Assembly: GCF_964204645.1 (NCBI RefSeq)
Contig: NC_134030.1
Span: forward strand, 15,588,447-15,652,446
Reading direction: 5' to 3'
DNA length: 64,000 nt
DNA from: Tubulanus polymorphus
Lineage: Eukaryota; Nemertea; Palaeonemertea; Tubulaniformes; Tubulanidae
The position numbers and the translations under genes were made by a program. Each line of letters begins with the position of its first letter. The first letter of the stretch is position 1. The notes below the pieces were generated by a model that worked only from the letters and a program-made list of their open reading frames with translations, had not been told where the DNA came from and did not search any database. This document shows, piece after piece, positions 52,021-63,317 of the stretch.

Positions 52021-53278
52021 GGCTGTTCGAATATCACGGATACCGGATACCGGACACCTAAATACCGGATACCGGATACCCGAGATTGCGGAGTATATAG
52101 CGCATCGGGTCTAATGGTCAGCGGTAAACGGCAGTTCGTGTGAGATCTAGTAGAAGAATAAAAGGCCTATATTATTTTCATAATACATCGGTATATGCTT
52201 TTCAAGTACAGTAGCATACAAATGTTACCGGTATAGACAATTCAAACAGATTTATTGCTTCCGAGTAATAACACGATTACATACGACAGTCACGGTAACA
52301 AACAGTAGACAGAAAATATTTTTTATCATTCTGCCAATTTGAACGGATTACCGAATAGACCGTTTTGGGCAGAGCTACTGTACAATACAAAATATCTTTA
52401 TCATTCAGTTTCACGAAGAAGGCCATTTTAATAAAGTTAAGCGTTATTGACGATCTATATTTTCATGATCTTTAGAATTAAATTTAACATCAGGGTAAAT
52501 AGTCACTTAGAGGTATGGTAGGTACCGGTATTTGACGAACTGATTTTTGAAGGTTATACCAAAACAATTGGTGTCCAGGGGTGTTGATTTTCGACGATCG
52601 CCATGGACTCAATAATTTCATTTTTAGGGACATCGTGATTGAGAATGAAATGTAGACATATCGTCCAATAAATAGAATATACCGAATATTCTCCGTCATA
52701 AAATAAGAAAACGAATTTTAATTCTTTGTTTGTAAATACTTGTATTTCATTGGTGTTCAGCTCAACTATTCCATCGTAAATCAACAAATACAAAATGTAG
52801 AGATCTTTAAAACAAACTTTATTAGAAGAAACTTTAGAACTGCCAGACTCGCTTATGGCCTTCAAACTTGAGATATAGGGCCTAGCAGTACTCAGCCCTA
52901 TTAATGAAAGGATTTTACAGAAAAACCAAAAGGGCCACCAATACATATCCATCACCAGTGAAGTAAGATAATAAAAAATGAATATAACGTTTAACTTCAC
53001 CTAACCAAAGAAAAACAGTATTCAGAAAAAAATATGTATAATATTGAGATCGATGATGACACTTAAAACGTGAGAGAAGGCTGTAATCAGGCTAGCATTA
53101 AGACAAATAAGTTGGTTAGCCGCTGTAACAATTTGACATAAATGATTGTATGTCGCGGCAGTACTACTTACAACAACACGGAAACGAATCCTTAGACCCG
53201 ATGCGCTATATACTCCGCAATCTCGAGTATCCGGTATTTAGGTGTCCGGTATCCGGTATCCGTGATATTCGAACAGCC
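52021..53278. mobile_element. Mutator-like non-autonomous DNA transposon (1,258 bp)
   Basis: Long terminal inverted repeats (52021-52114 and 53192-53278, about 90 bp) begin GGCTGTTCGAATATCACGG and include tandem ccggata heptamers, one more in the left arm. A 9-bp duplication with long inverted repeats is the Mutator (MULE) hallmark. The interior is GC-richer than the Polinton and holds no transposase; a 148-codon minus-strand frame (52554-53000) has no recognisable domain. Confidence 0.85.
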
Positions 53279-53287
53279 AATAAAACA

Positions 53288-55061
53288 GCATATAATAATA
53301 ATTTAAATGATGAAGATGATTCTAGTGGGCCTATATTATATGATTATGATGAATTTAAAGATGATACTGAAACACGCAAAAAATTTGAAGAATATATGAC
53401 AACTCACGAAAGGGGAGTTATTAAACCCGTAACATTTAGAAAAGATTTAATGAATAGATTAGAAAGAACAAAAAACCCTGAATTGAAAGAAGATTTATAT
53501 TTAATGAAAACTAGAATAACAGATACAATTGTTAACGAATTATTACCAAAAGTTGTAATAGATGAAATTGATACAGAAGGTGTTGTAGAACAAATTGAAA
53601 AAGATGATCCACATTTCATGAATAATTTAGAATTTGAAAATGATGCATGGTATTATAATCTTGAATTAAATGGTAAAACTGAATCAATACAATTATCTAG
53701 AATGGGTCAAGAAAATATTGAACCTGGAATGCGTGCAAGATCTTCAATTGAACGTTCAAAAGGTGGTAGAGAATTTCTCAGAATTATATGGAATGCACTC
53801 GATAGAATAAATGAAGAAGAACCAATTCCTAAAATTGATATAAACAAACATTCACCATTTAAAAATCCAAATTTAAATCTTACTTATGTTGATCCAGAAA
53901 TGGAAGAGTATGATGATCGATTAGATAAATTAAGATCTTCAACACCCGAAACATCGAGAAGAGATATTCAACAAATTGATAATGATTAGAGTCAATTACA
54001 ATTAGTAAAACATTTTGATAGCATGTTACATACAATTCATTCATTTGAAGAAGAGATGAAAGGTGCTTTAGATACACCCGGTGCTTAAACTGAAATAAAT
54101 CGAATACAATCTTTACTAGAAAAAGGATTATTTGATTTAAATGATGATGAATTAGAAGCATTTCCTGAACAAGCGCGTAGAGAAATTAAAGGTATGCAAG
54201 AATCAGCTGATAAAATTGCGCATGAAAAAAGTAAAAGAGATATTAAAATTAGATTTTTAGAAAAAGATAGAACTGATAAAATTAAAGAAATAGAACAAGT
54301 AAAATTAGATAGAGATAGTAAAGTTATTGAAGAAATTGAATTTAAAAAAACGAAATGCATATTTAGAAAAAGAAAAAGATGATTTAGAATATAACATAGA
54401 ATTACAGAAAGAAGAAATTAAATTATTATTAAAATCATCTGATAAAAATAAAGAAATAGAACAATTAAAGTCTGATTTAGAACGACAAGTAATTGATGAA
54501 ATAGAATATAGGCAAAAAGAATTACGTTTAGAAAAAGAAATTAATAATTTAGAAGTACAGAAAGAAGAAATTAAATTATTATTAAAATCATATGATTATA
54601 ATATTAATAGATTAAAAGTTATTTTTAAAGATTTGTTGATAAAACCAGATTCTAAAATATCATTGAAAGATAGAATAAAATTATTATTTAAGTTTGAAGG
54701 AATAACAATTCTTTCAATTCTAACAGCTGTAACTATGTTATTTACAACAATTGATTTAGCAATATCAAATTCATTAAAATCTATACCTACTCCCAATAAA
54801 CCGGATAAACCCCCGAATGATAATAATTCTATACAAGATAAAGTTAAAGATGGTTTAAAGAAATTAGCAAAATATTTATGGGAACTATCTAAAAAATCTG
54901 CTGCAGCATTACCCGGAGTTATAGCATCAATTGTTGGTTTTATATTGAAATCTGCTGGGAATATTCTTAACTTTGCTGCTGAACATATTATTTTATTTTC
55001 AATTACAGTTGTAAGTGCAATTATTTTTGGGTTAGTGAATATGATATCAAAAAATAAATAA
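53288..55061 (+). pseudogene. Coiled-coil/membrane protein gene of element D, main part
   Basis: Frame continues from 52020. Its N-terminal domain (YDYDEFKDDTETRKKFEEYM...IDTEGVVEQIEKDDPHF) is absent in C, but the next segment (SIQLSRMGQENIEPGMRARSSIERSKGGREFLRIIW) is shared with C and not with E. Stops: TAG at 53987-53989 and TAA near 54087; a frameshift lies near 54350 in the A-run. From 54327 to 55061 it is open, covering a longer coiled coil (two EKE..NLE..QKEEIKLLLKS repeats) and the conserved membrane C-terminus. Confidence 0.82.
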
Positions 55062-55082
55062 TTAATTTTTTTTGTTAAATAA

Positions 55083-55370
55083 ATGAGTGGGAGTTATATC
55101 AATCCTTCTAAGAATCATAGAATATCTAATGCTATTAAAGCAGAGAGATCACATCATATAATTACTCATAACCCTTCTAATATTAATCCTGATGAAACTT
55201 TATATGTTAGAATCCCTCGATTAACACAAAATACTTTTTATGTTCCAAATAGTATTTATTTATCAGCTGATATAAAAGTAACCGGTAATAATAATAATTA
55301 TGTTGTTGATAATGTTGGAAGATATTTGATTAAAATCATATCTAATACATATTATTTGAAATTACCTTAA
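55083..55370 (+). pseudogene. Major capsid protein of element D, N-terminal fragment
   Basis: The first 88 residues or so match the MCP at 43765. After GRYLIK the sequence jumps (near 55336) to unrelated AT-rich DNA and stops at 55370. The remaining 330 codons of the capsid gene and the whole zinc-finger gene are deleted. Confidence 0.88.
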
Positions 55371-55629
55371 ATTATTTTTTTTTTTTAATTTATATTGAAA
55401 CCTCAGTAATAATAAATAACCTTTATTATTTTCAAACTTATTCATATATTAGTTGAAAAAATAAAAATAAATTGGTTGAAAATAAATAATATTTATTTTA
55501 AAAAAGGGGGTTTTAAGTATTAAGGTATCTAATAGGGTATCTAATACATAGGTAGGTATTAGGGTATATAATAGGGTATCAGGTATTAGGGTATCTAATA
55601 GGGTATCTAATACATAGGTATATAAATAG
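55371..55629. repeat. Rearranged tract: partial ATPase-end duplication plus G-rich minisatellite, element D
   Basis: 55390-55445 repeats the end of the ATPase gene (aacctcagtaataa...aacctttattatt; compare 55663-55710). The G-rich convergence minisatellite follows at 55520-55620. The arrangement suggests the deletion of the MCP and zinc-finger genes involved repeat slippage here. Confidence 0.6.
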
Positions 55630-56241
55630 TTATTTTATAAACTTATATTCATATGGAAATTGAAGCCTCAGTAATAATTTTGAACCTTTATTATTCTTTA
55701 ATTTATTCATATATTCATCATGTAATTCAGTAGGTATAATTTGATTTTCTTCTAATGATTGTTGCATAGATTTTCTATCTTTGTTATAAAATAAAACTAG
55801 AAATCTTATATTCTCCCTAAAGTCTTTAACAATTGAATTATATTTTTGATTTAAAACCCATGTTGTTATCCCAAAATGTCTCCCAGAGAAAGCTAGATAA
55901 CATAACTCACTTTCTCTCACTTTTGAATCATGTAAATTTGCGCAATCATCTATAATGAATAATGTATTTGATCCTTTGTAAGTATCAATTGCTATTTTAA
56001 TACAATTATCTAAATTTTCTTTTACTGTTTTAGGATCTAATATAATAAACTTTTTTATCTTAACTATATCTCTATTATATGTTTTATTCATTTCATAAGT
56101 AGGACAAAATAATATTATATTATCAAAATGATTCTTATATATAGTTTCTAACAAATCTAATATGAAATGTGTTTTACCACAGTTTGTTACCCCAGTTATT
56201 AACATATTATGCGGTTCAAATATAAATAAATCTTTATTCAT
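55630..56241 (-). CDS. Packaging ATPase, element D
   Basis: Intact, 203 codons. Walker A is GVTNCGKT, Walker B LFIIDDCANL, and FSGRHFGITTWVLNQ is present. It is closest to the C copy: both have DIVKIKKFIILDPKTVKEN, where E reads DIVFKDKKFIILNSKTVKDN, one residue longer. The normal stop after KFIK is kept, unlike in C. Confidence 0.88.
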   Translation of the reverse strand: MNKDLFIFEPHNMLITGVTNCGKTHFILDLLETIYKNHFDNIILFCPTYEMNKTYNRDIVKIKKFIILDPKTVKENLDNCIKIAIDTYKGSNTLFIIDDCANLHDSKVRESELCYLAFSGRHFGITTWVLNQKYNSIVKDFRENIRFLVLFYNKDRKSMQQSLEENQIIPTELHDEYMNKLKNNKGSKLLLRLQFPYEYKFIK

Positions 56242-56700
56242 TTATTCTTTTAATTTTACTAGATAAAATCCATTCATTAAATTTATCATCATATCCTTTA
56301 TTTTTCACCAAAGAATACTTTTTTGCTTTAAGAGTTTTTGTTTTCAATACTTTTTCTATTTTGTATTCTATTTCATCTGGATTTGGTACAAGTGATAATT
56401 CTTGTCCATAGAAATAACCTAATATTTCTTCATCTTTTAGATCTTCTAGTTTATAAACAAATGGTTTAGTTAATATTATCTTTTTAATCTTGAATATTTC
56501 TTCACTAAAATTTGGGGTATAACCTTTATAAAAGGTTTTTCTATATTTAGATATTCTAACGTGTTGTCCTATTTTAAATTTAGGTTCACCGAAATCATGT
56601 GTAACAAACGCTCCATATAAATTATTCCATACTATTTCTGAATTATCTTCTTTTCTAGCTTGTATAGGTTTCATATTTATAGAACTATGTTTAGAATTAT
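56234..56700 (-). pseudogene. Integrase of element D, C-terminal fragment
   Basis: 146 codons are open from an internal Met, covering the region after the catalytic core and the chromodomain. At about 56700 (agaattattc) the sequence jumps to the basic membrane-protein gene; the DDE core and N-terminus are deleted. Confidence 0.88.
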
Positions 56701-56702
56701 TC

Positions 56703-56818
56703 TTTATTTAGAATTTCTTTTTCTTAGCTTTTTTTAATTCTGCAGATCTTTTACCTAATTATCTTGCCCATTTAATTTGTTTTTCAGATCTAACCATTTT
56801 CTTAACACCATCAATCAT
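56703..56818 (-). pseudogene. Basic membrane protein of element D, N-terminal fragment
   Basis: Matches the first 37 residues of the gene at 47991 (IDGVKKMVRSEKQIKWAR), with a TAA for Glu at codon 20. The span and tail are lost in the same deletion that removed the integrase core. Confidence 0.8.
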
Positions 56819-56822
56819 TTAT

Positions 56823-56868
56823 TAGGGTTTTCTGTTGCTTCACAGAAAACCCTATTGAAATTCGCGTG
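56823..56868. repeat. Hairpin repeat AGGGTTTTCTGT...ACAGAAAACCCT, junction copy
   Basis: One unit of the 54-bp family at 2880-3020 (agggttttctg, acagaaaaccctattgaaat, tcgcgtga) lying exactly at the boundary of element D sequence. Confidence 0.8.
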
Positions 56869-57245
56869 ATTATTATTATTCTTTTTTTCCCTTTTCCACA
56901 TAGTTTTTGTTAAAAGTGTAAAGGCTTCCTTACCTTAACGCTGTCGCCGATACAATCCGTATGATATCCTTCAGGTCACTTCAACAGATACTGCATGGAA
57001 ATTTTGATTAATCCACGTTATAAAGGCACTGTCGAGCCGTAAACATCGGAAATTTGGCCCCTTCAATTAGTAGCCATGTTGTGTTTTCTTTCCGAAATTT
57101 CTCTCTTCTTTATGAGGAAGAGCTATCGAATTATTCCCTCTCTTCTCCACAATCAATTTCAAAGTCAATTTTATGAATTTATTGCTCAGCGGGTCCGAGT
57201 CCAAGAGTTTACGAGTCCGGCGTTCGCGTGTCTGAGGTTTACGGG

Positions 57246-57296
57246 CATTTGTTTGTTACCACTTTAATATTTTTGATTTCTTGTTATTCCGGTTAT
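57246..57296. repeat. Dispersed host repeat, copy 1
   Basis: Tttgtttgtta...tattttt-gatttcttgttattccggtta matches 63948-64000 at the right edge. Both are preceded by gagtccgac/gcg-type sequence. Confidence 0.6.
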
Positions 57297-58019
57297 TTCA
57301 TTTAAGTATATTGCTGATCAGTTCATGTAACCAAAAGCGTCAATAAACAGATTTTGAATTGATCAAGTTTAAATCAAGGTCGTTGAGTCGCGGAGGGCTG
57401 CTAGAATTACGTTCGTCTCAGAGTCAGGCATCAGACCACAATAAGGTTAGTAGCTCGAAGATGCGTAGGGCCGGACCCCAAAAATAGTACCTAGAGTGAA
57501 GAAGAGGTCCCCCATAAATGTTGCCATAATTTCTGCAAATGGGATAGGTAACGAATTTCGGTTATATGTATGAAATCCATTGATCCTGAGAGACAGCTTG
57601 ATGATGAAATAAGGGATTCCCTGGACTTTTTTTGCTTGGAGTAAGGGTACCAAACACGGTGGGGGATTCCCTTAGATATTTAGCTCGGATGTACTGGCAT
57701 ACCTGTACTGGGATACCCCTCCTTTCTAAAGGTTTGATTATTTCAAAAGTTAGGTTGGGTATGTGGGGCGAAAACCACTTCAATGCGTAGCTAAGATGCT
57801 GGCCTATGAGCCATAAGCAGGATTTCCCCTGAATTTACGCGCTTATATATGAACTAAACTCTCGAATTTCTTGTTTTTACTATAGGATATAGAAGATTTT
57901 GGAATAGTGGTCTGAGCTCTGACTCTCTCTGAGCCTACCGCAGTACGGGTATGTCTATAGGCCTATTATATAGTAGCTAATACCAGTAAGTACGTAGTTG
58001 TTACTCGTACGTAACTGTA

Positions 58020-58420
58020 TGGTGATCTCCACAGGTTAACCGTACGTGAGTTCCCTACTAACGCCGTACGTGAGTTCCTCTAGTAGCCAATACGGTAAAA
58101 GTGCAGCTCCGCACCTCTCCGCGTAAATGGTTCAATCAATTACGTTAAATATCATTGTTTCAGATTCAAAATGTCATCAGCAATTCAGTACATTGCCATT
58201 GGTTAATTTTAAGATATCTTCACTAGAGAGAGTAGAAAGATTTTAGCCAGGATTCTGTCATTCAGCAGATTGCGTCAATCACGAGAGGTGCGGATCTGCA
58301 CTTTTACCGCCAATTACCATTTTTTTAAGTACGAAGTTGTTACCCGTACGTGCCAGTGACTGTACGGTGATATCCACAGATTAACCGTACGTGAGTTCCC
58401 TAAAAAGGCCGTAAGTGAGT
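58020..58420. repeat. Direct repeat around the MITE
   Basis: A segment with ggttaaccgtacgtgagttc (about 58035) recurs as agattaaccgtacgtgagtt (about 58378), each preceded by gtagttgttactcgtacgt-like sequence. The copies flank the MITE at 58093-58309. Confidence 0.6.
58093..58309. mobile_element. MITE-like element (217 bp)
   Basis: Terminal inverted repeats of about 27 bp (cggtaaaagtgcagctccgc / gcggatctgcacttttaccg). The flanks ccaata and ccaatt suggest a short imperfect target duplication. The interior has no coding capacity. Confidence 0.7.
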
Positions 58421-58520
58421 TCCTATAATCTGCAAACGTGCATGCGTGAAAGAATAGAGTTTGGGTTAGGTGAGGCTAGGCTATTTGTAAATCAAATTTC
58501 ATCCACCCTGCAGTTACGTT

Positions 58521-58594
58521 CTGTGGCACAGTGGATAAATCACTGGACTGCAACTGGATTTTTTTTTCGTTTGGTTTCGAATCCCAATATTGCA
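58521..58594 (+). repeat. tRNA-derived SINE-like head
   Basis: An A-box-like tggcacagtgg (about 58523-58533) and a B-box-like ggtttcgaatccc (58573-58585) sit at tRNA spacing, with a central ggactgcaactgg that recalls a GCA anticodon arm. A T-run and an extra T in the B box make a working tRNA unlikely; SINE remnants of this form are common in invertebrates. Confidence 0.5.
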
Positions 58595-59929
58595 AGTCTG
58601 AGCGTCAACATACTCACACACGGCTGACCTGTAGAAATCACCGTACCGTCACGTACAGGTAACAACAGCGTTTTAAGTACCGGGTATTAAGTGAGTACGA
58701 CAAGCCTACCATGCCTATGTACTACAAACACAACTTTTTCCCTCTCGTCGGCGGTCATCCTCCTACAATGATGTTACTATAACTGGTGCAATTATAACAT
58801 GGATAGGATTTGGCCAGGACTAATCTAAAGTCTAATTCAGTCTATGTACTTATTCACTCCATAGGCCTATTTTTAAAACAGGAATATTCATTTATTACGT
58901 ACGCATAAAATTTGATTATTTCAACCCCCTCTCCCTCTGTACGCAAAATCTGCCATTTTTTCATGTACATTAAGCATTACAGTACATAATTGCCCTGACC
59001 CCTCCCCCTCCCCTAATCCGTACGTAATAAATGAATGATCCCACAATACAGTGAAGTATTCACACGCGCTAATTGATTTGAGCCATGTGATTAAATTTGG
59101 CCAGGCCTTCTCCGACCTGCTGACATTAATAGTCAATGTGGTCACGGCTTGTATACCAGAAATCATTGTAGGCCTGTACATTTTGCTGTTCGTAGGTTTG
59201 GTATACCGATTTCTCCATTCTTGACTGATAAGTGTACGGTACAGCTGTACGCATTATACAATTGTTCCAATGGGAATAGGGCCTATTTGATTGGGCTTAT
59301 TATTTCCTGCTTTAGAATACTGAAATAAACCTAATGTTCATTCAAATATCCAACATCGGTGAAAGTTTGATTACTGTATACATGTACTGTAGGTTTTCAT
59401 GTTGTATGAATATTTTGCAGTTCAAATGGGTATGATGCTGATTCCAATGTCAAACGCATGAAGTTAGATGGTCAAGGACCGTCAACACCAAGATATCTCT
59501 CTTCGACCGATGTTGTACCATAGAAGATCTGATTCTTTTAACTCAAGGAATGTGATTCAACACGATCGACAACACTGGAATAGGTTTGCAGTAACTAACG
59601 GTTCATTTCATTTAGTCCTATGTACTTTTTAGCCAATTTGGATTTGATTGTAGTTGAAACTCTGGAACTGTTAACAAAAGACAAGTAAGACAAGTTGAAA
59701 AAACACAAGTTATGCTTGATTGTCATGTTCAAATTTAATTCAAATTTATTTTATTACATCATATTTACAAAGCATATCATTGGTTCATACAGCAATAAAA
59801 ATTAGGGCAGAACAAATATTATTACAGAAACTCCAAAAAGGCAATGAATTTCTATAACTAAATGAACATTATTTGCTATTGCGTTCACTTTTCGTCCGTC
59901 GTCCATCCGTCATCAGAAATCAGTAATTT

Positions 59930-60240
59930 TAGGAAGTTTTGAAGACGCTTCAATGTAATGTCTTGATATTTGGGTTACACATGTATCTACCCTAGACACA
60001 TCTTCAGCCCAAAAACTGGCTGTCAGAATCAAGATGGCCGACTGGCAGCCAGTGTTATTCGCCAAAATCAACACTTTTTACACATTTTTGAACTTTTTGA
60101 GGGAAATTTTGAAGATGCTTTGATCAATTACCTTGATCTTTCGGATATATGTGAATGCCCCCTGGGCCCATCAGCATAACAAAAATTGGGATACGGACTC
60201 AAGATGGCCGTCCTATGACCTTTTTAGTGTCCAAAAATGT
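59930..60240. repeat. Degenerate ~170-bp tandem duplication
   Basis: Two units share gaa(g/a)ttttgaaga(c/t)gctt and tcaagatggccg(a/t)c (first about 59932-60045, second about 60105-60215). It looks like an old host interspersed repeat; 60241-60960 shows nothing I can name. Confidence 0.5.
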
Positions 60241-60982
60241 CAATTTTGGCCCGAATTCTGAGTTGGCAATTTCTCATTGCAGTTTGTGATGGGTATTCTT
60301 TGAAAAGGGATGTTTTATACCTTTGATACATGAATTGTTAGATTGTTGAGCATTTGGAACCACTTCCCAAGTGGGCATGGTGTCCCTGGACCCCTAGTTC
60401 TAATAACTCAAGATCAAGAGTGACTCTCCCGTTTATTAGGAAACACACGCAACTTGTGGAATAGGTTTGATTTACACACATGTTGCAGGTATCAATTGTT
60501 TATCACTATAGAATTTGTAATCCATAAAAGCCAAAATCAACATCAGCCGGAAACCCAGACCAAATCAATTCATAATTTATTGATTGAATCTACACTACAA
60601 TATATGTATTTATTCAAATATTTAAATAAAAACATTAACTTCTTAAATCTATTCTAAATCATAATACGTTCTTATCTGTGAATTCAATCAATCTATCGGC
60701 TCAGCATGTGCTTAAGATGAGTTCTTAATAGGACAGATCCATTTTTAAGGATGCTGATAATACAGTATCATGATGTTTGAATGCCAAAATAAATGCCTGG
60801 TCAAATATATTAATATTTGTGATTGTACGTCCGCGTATGTTCAGTTTCAAAGCTGAATCATATTTGACGTTTACACAGTGGTTGCATATTAGGTTCGAAT
60901 CTGTTAATGCATTTTATTCTATGTATCAATATTTCAATTTACTACAATTCCCATCATTCTGAATGGCTTTACAGAAAACCCG

Positions 60983-61570
60983 TCATCGCTGCTTTGCAGC
61001 TATATTTTTAGTTAATTTTTGTTCTGATTCATTTTCTGTTTCACCGTTTGGTTGTAGTACATCTGTTTCGTTCTTACCTGATTTATATTCCATAGGTTTG
61101 ATATTCGAAAATGTTATGACACCAGTAGAAATTAATGTCATAACCGATCCTAATTGGAATGAAGCATATCCAACCCATTTTTGTAATTCAGTCATAACTA
61201 AATAGTCATTTTTCAAATCAGTATATAATTTATTTTCATCATCAATTGATATCAACTGGTTACATAACTTAGAATAACATTTGACAATACCATCTGAAAT
61301 AGAATCATTTATTCTAGCTAATCTAGCTTCTTCATAAATCTTAAAATATTTTATTACTTGATATGGTTTCATAGCATCTAATTCTTGAAAAGTAATAGTC
61401 TTAGTTAAAAATTGTTTACACTTCCCGCTAGCAATTAGTAATTCAAGATGGTGTTTACAATATAAATAGTATTCATATATATCAATATCAATATCCTTAT
61501 TATCACTAATGCCCAAATCATCTAATGTTTTTTCAATATCAATACTATTCTTACTCGATTTCTTTGACAT
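60983..61570 (-). CDS. Conserved 201-aa-type Polinton protein, right arm of D, altered C-terminus
   Basis: 195 open codons. Residues 1-187 or so match 23251 and 48367 (YEYYLYCKHHLELLIASGK, VMTELQKWVGYASFQLGSV, ending SEQKLTK). The last seven (NIAAKQR) come from the host-like insertion at the junction near 60990-61011. The N-terminal linker is shortened. Codons are otherwise undamaged, and the rest of its operon is separated by the 4.2-kb insertion. Confidence 0.8.
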   Translation of the reverse strand: MSKKSSKNSIDIEKTLDDLGISDNKDIDIDIYEYYLYCKHHLELLIASGKCKQFLTKTITFQELDAMKPYQVIKYFKIYEEARLARINDSISDGIVKCYSKLCNQLISIDDENKLYTDLKNDYLVMTELQKWVGYASFQLGSVMTLISTGVITFSNIKPMEYKSGKNETDVLQPNGETENESEQKLTKNIAAKQR

Positions 61571-61599
61571 TTATATTAGAGAAAAAAGCGAAAAAAACA

Positions 61600-62284
61600 T
61601 TATAAGTATTATAAAATGATATTAGTATCTCTTTGGGTTAATACTAAATTGACAAGGTTAGTTAAAGTTAAAGAATTTCTGTTCAAATCTATTCAAAATC
61701 TATTCAATCTAATGTCAATTAGAATTACCAAAAGAAAATATTAAAAATATAATAGAATTCACTAGCTAGTTGAAGTTATTGTTTTTTAAATACTTTTTAT
61801 TTAAATTAGGATTTAATATCTCACTACTATTGTCTATCTATAGGAGCGGTAACTATAACTGTCCAGATAAGTCATTTCGGATTCTCGATATTAAATCCTC
61901 AAACTGAAAATAAATTCAAAGAAACGACTGGTGGAAATATTATTTCATAAACAAATATATTTATTATGTAAATTTTAGCGATCGATAATAGAACAATGGA
62001 GAACAATAGAAAAGCGCTCCAATCGGACCGGTTATTGCGCAATACACAGTTATATTTTTATTCTGTAAACTACAACATTCAAACATAGAACTGTAACCAA
62101 TCAATATTGAGCAGCTGTTTCCGTCAACAACGATCGATAATAGAACAATGGAGAACAATAGAAAAGCGGTCCAATCGGAAAGGTTATTGCGCAATACTTA
62201 GTTAACAGTAAACAATACAATATTAAAACATATATATATATACAATCGAGATTACATTTTTGAAGTCTATATTACAAAGACCTT
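61600..62284. other. Non-coding region with 75-bp direct repeat, right arm
   Basis: 61600-61960 is homologous to the C region 23870-24230, including actagctagt (near 61764). A unit of about 75 bp (cgatcgataatagaacaatg to the gcgcaatac end) occurs at about 61979-62053 and 62131-62206. No gene seen. Confidence 0.65.
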
Positions 62285-62296
62285 CAGTGTTATAAT

Positions 62297-62656
62297 TTAT
62301 AATTTTGTCCAGAATTCTTTAATTACTGGATTGTTTCCAATCATTTCTTCAATTTCTGGTAAATATCTGCCTACTTCTCTAAATGCTAATCCTAATATTT
62401 TGAATTTTTCATATCTTATTAACATACCTACTCTTCTCAGTTTTCTATCAAAGCCGGCACTGATGTCTATGTTCTTTTTAACCCACACCCCCCAAGAAAT
62501 CCCCGCAGTTTCTTTATCAAACATTGTAAACCCTATATTTAGATAACCCCCGAAAATGATGTGGTCCCATAGGTGATTTGCTTTTCTATAGTATAGTGAT
62601 TTGCTATGTATTATAGACATACAAAGCTCAAATAGAATTGCCGGTTCTCTAACCAC
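62297..62656 (-). CDS. Hypothetical cargo protein (DUF3102-like?), C-terminal part, right arm
   Basis: 119 open codons. From KANHLWDHIIFGGYLNIGFTMF through ISWGVWVKKNIDISAGFDRKLRRVG to the end (PEIEEMIGNNPVIKEFWTKL) it matches the second half of the element C gene at 24463-25178. The first half, with its Pro/Ser/Glu-rich N-terminus, is missing. The start now overlaps the end of the HNH gene by 8 nt. It is probably a truncated remnant, or a shortened gene translationally coupled to HNH. Confidence 0.55.
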   Translation of the reverse strand: MVREPAILFELCMSIIHSKSLYYRKANHLWDHIIFGGYLNIGFTMFDKETAGISWGVWVKKNIDISAGFDRKLRRVGMLIRYEKFKILGLAFREVGRYLPEIEEMIGNNPVIKEFWTKL

Positions 62657-63317
62657 TGATTAAAACCTCAGAATGCGGTTGATTCTGTGAAATACTATTC
62701 CATAATTCAACAAATGTCTTTGCTTTAACCAGTTGATCTAAATATAACTGTAAATCTAGTTTATTAGATTTAATTATGTTTTCCTTCTTTTCTAAAGGCC
62801 TTAAATTTCTCCAGCTCCAGATTAGCTTCTTATTATAATCATCACTCATGTCAAATTTAGAAATCGGCAACACGTGATCAATATCAAAGTATTCACCATA
62901 ATTATCTATATTCATTTTATCATTAAACTGATATATTATCCATGATTTTAAGAATTCATCTGAACAACCCAATAAATTAGATAGTGTTTCTGAATGCGTT
63001 TCTTTGTTGAATAATTGTGTTAATCTAGATCTTAAACATTGTTTCAATCTAAAATTAAGATCTGTTTTATATCTTCCTCTCATATATTCTGTCATATAAT
63101 CATTATAAGCTTCTTTATTATCTTCTCGATATTGTTTGGTATATAGTTTAATACAAGTTTTACAGCAATATTGAAAACCATCTTTGCTAATCTTACGCTT
63201 ACTAAATTCTGTTAAAGCTAATTTATCTAATTCACATTTAGAACACTTCTTGTAGTATATATTTATGACACCAGTGTTATTTGTAATATTGATAGTTTGT
63301 GGTTGTTCTGATTCCAT
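62649..63317 (-). CDS. HNH endonuclease (222 aa), right arm
   Basis: Intact. CSKCELD...CKTC zinc ribbon (residues about 22-55), DIDHVLPISKF at about 146-156 and NLRPLEKKENIIKSNK. Note that the first His of the core (HIDHV in C and E) is Asp here (YFDIDHV), which may weaken the HNH site. The C-terminal tail SISQNQPHSEVLISG differs from E. Because C's own HNH is interrupted at 25942, this copy comes from D or is a D/C recombinant. Start ttttaATATC-distant: ATG follows gatattaaaATGG. Confidence 0.8.
   Translation of the reverse strand: MESEQPQTINITNNTGVINIYYKKCSKCELDKLALTEFSKRKISKDGFQYCCKTCIKLYTKQYREDNKEAYNDYMTEYMRGRYKTDLNFRLKQCLRSRLTQLFNKETHSETLSNLLGCSDEFLKSWIIYQFNDKMNIDNYGEYFDIDHVLPISKFDMSDDYNKKLIWSWRNLRPLEKKENIIKSNKLDLQLYLDQLVKAKTFVELWNSISQNQPHSEVLISG

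Larger units (their letters stand above)
56820..60990. other. Host-like insertion inside element D
   Basis: GC-richer DNA separates catttatt (56813-56820) from agttaatttttg (about 61011), which are adjacent in elements C and E. The left edge begins with agggttttctgt/acagaaaaccct and the right edge has acagaaaaccc (60971-60981), followed by about 30 bp of unassigned sequence. No transposase or host gene was recognised. It contains a MITE, a tRNA-like segment and degenerate repeats. It could be a large transposon of an unrecognised class or the product of a rearrangement. Confidence 0.6.

Noticed and set aside
52554-53000. A 148-codon minus-strand frame inside the Mutator-like element
   Set aside because: No transposase motif and no resemblance to a known family; composition looks non-coding.
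53150-53989. A 279-codon frame starting at 53150
   Set aside because: Its first 43 codons are the Mutator-like inverted repeat and interior; only the part from 53288 belongs to element D's gene.
58521-58594. Functional tRNA gene
   Set aside because: The T-run and a disrupted B box are incompatible with a good cloverleaf; kept only as a SINE-like remnant.
58921-59181. Host open frames of 60-90 codons in the GC-richer regions (also 8754-9014, 57076-57267, 58415-58627, 59970-60179)
   Set aside because: Short, no domain, no splice-site or codon pattern that supports an exon.
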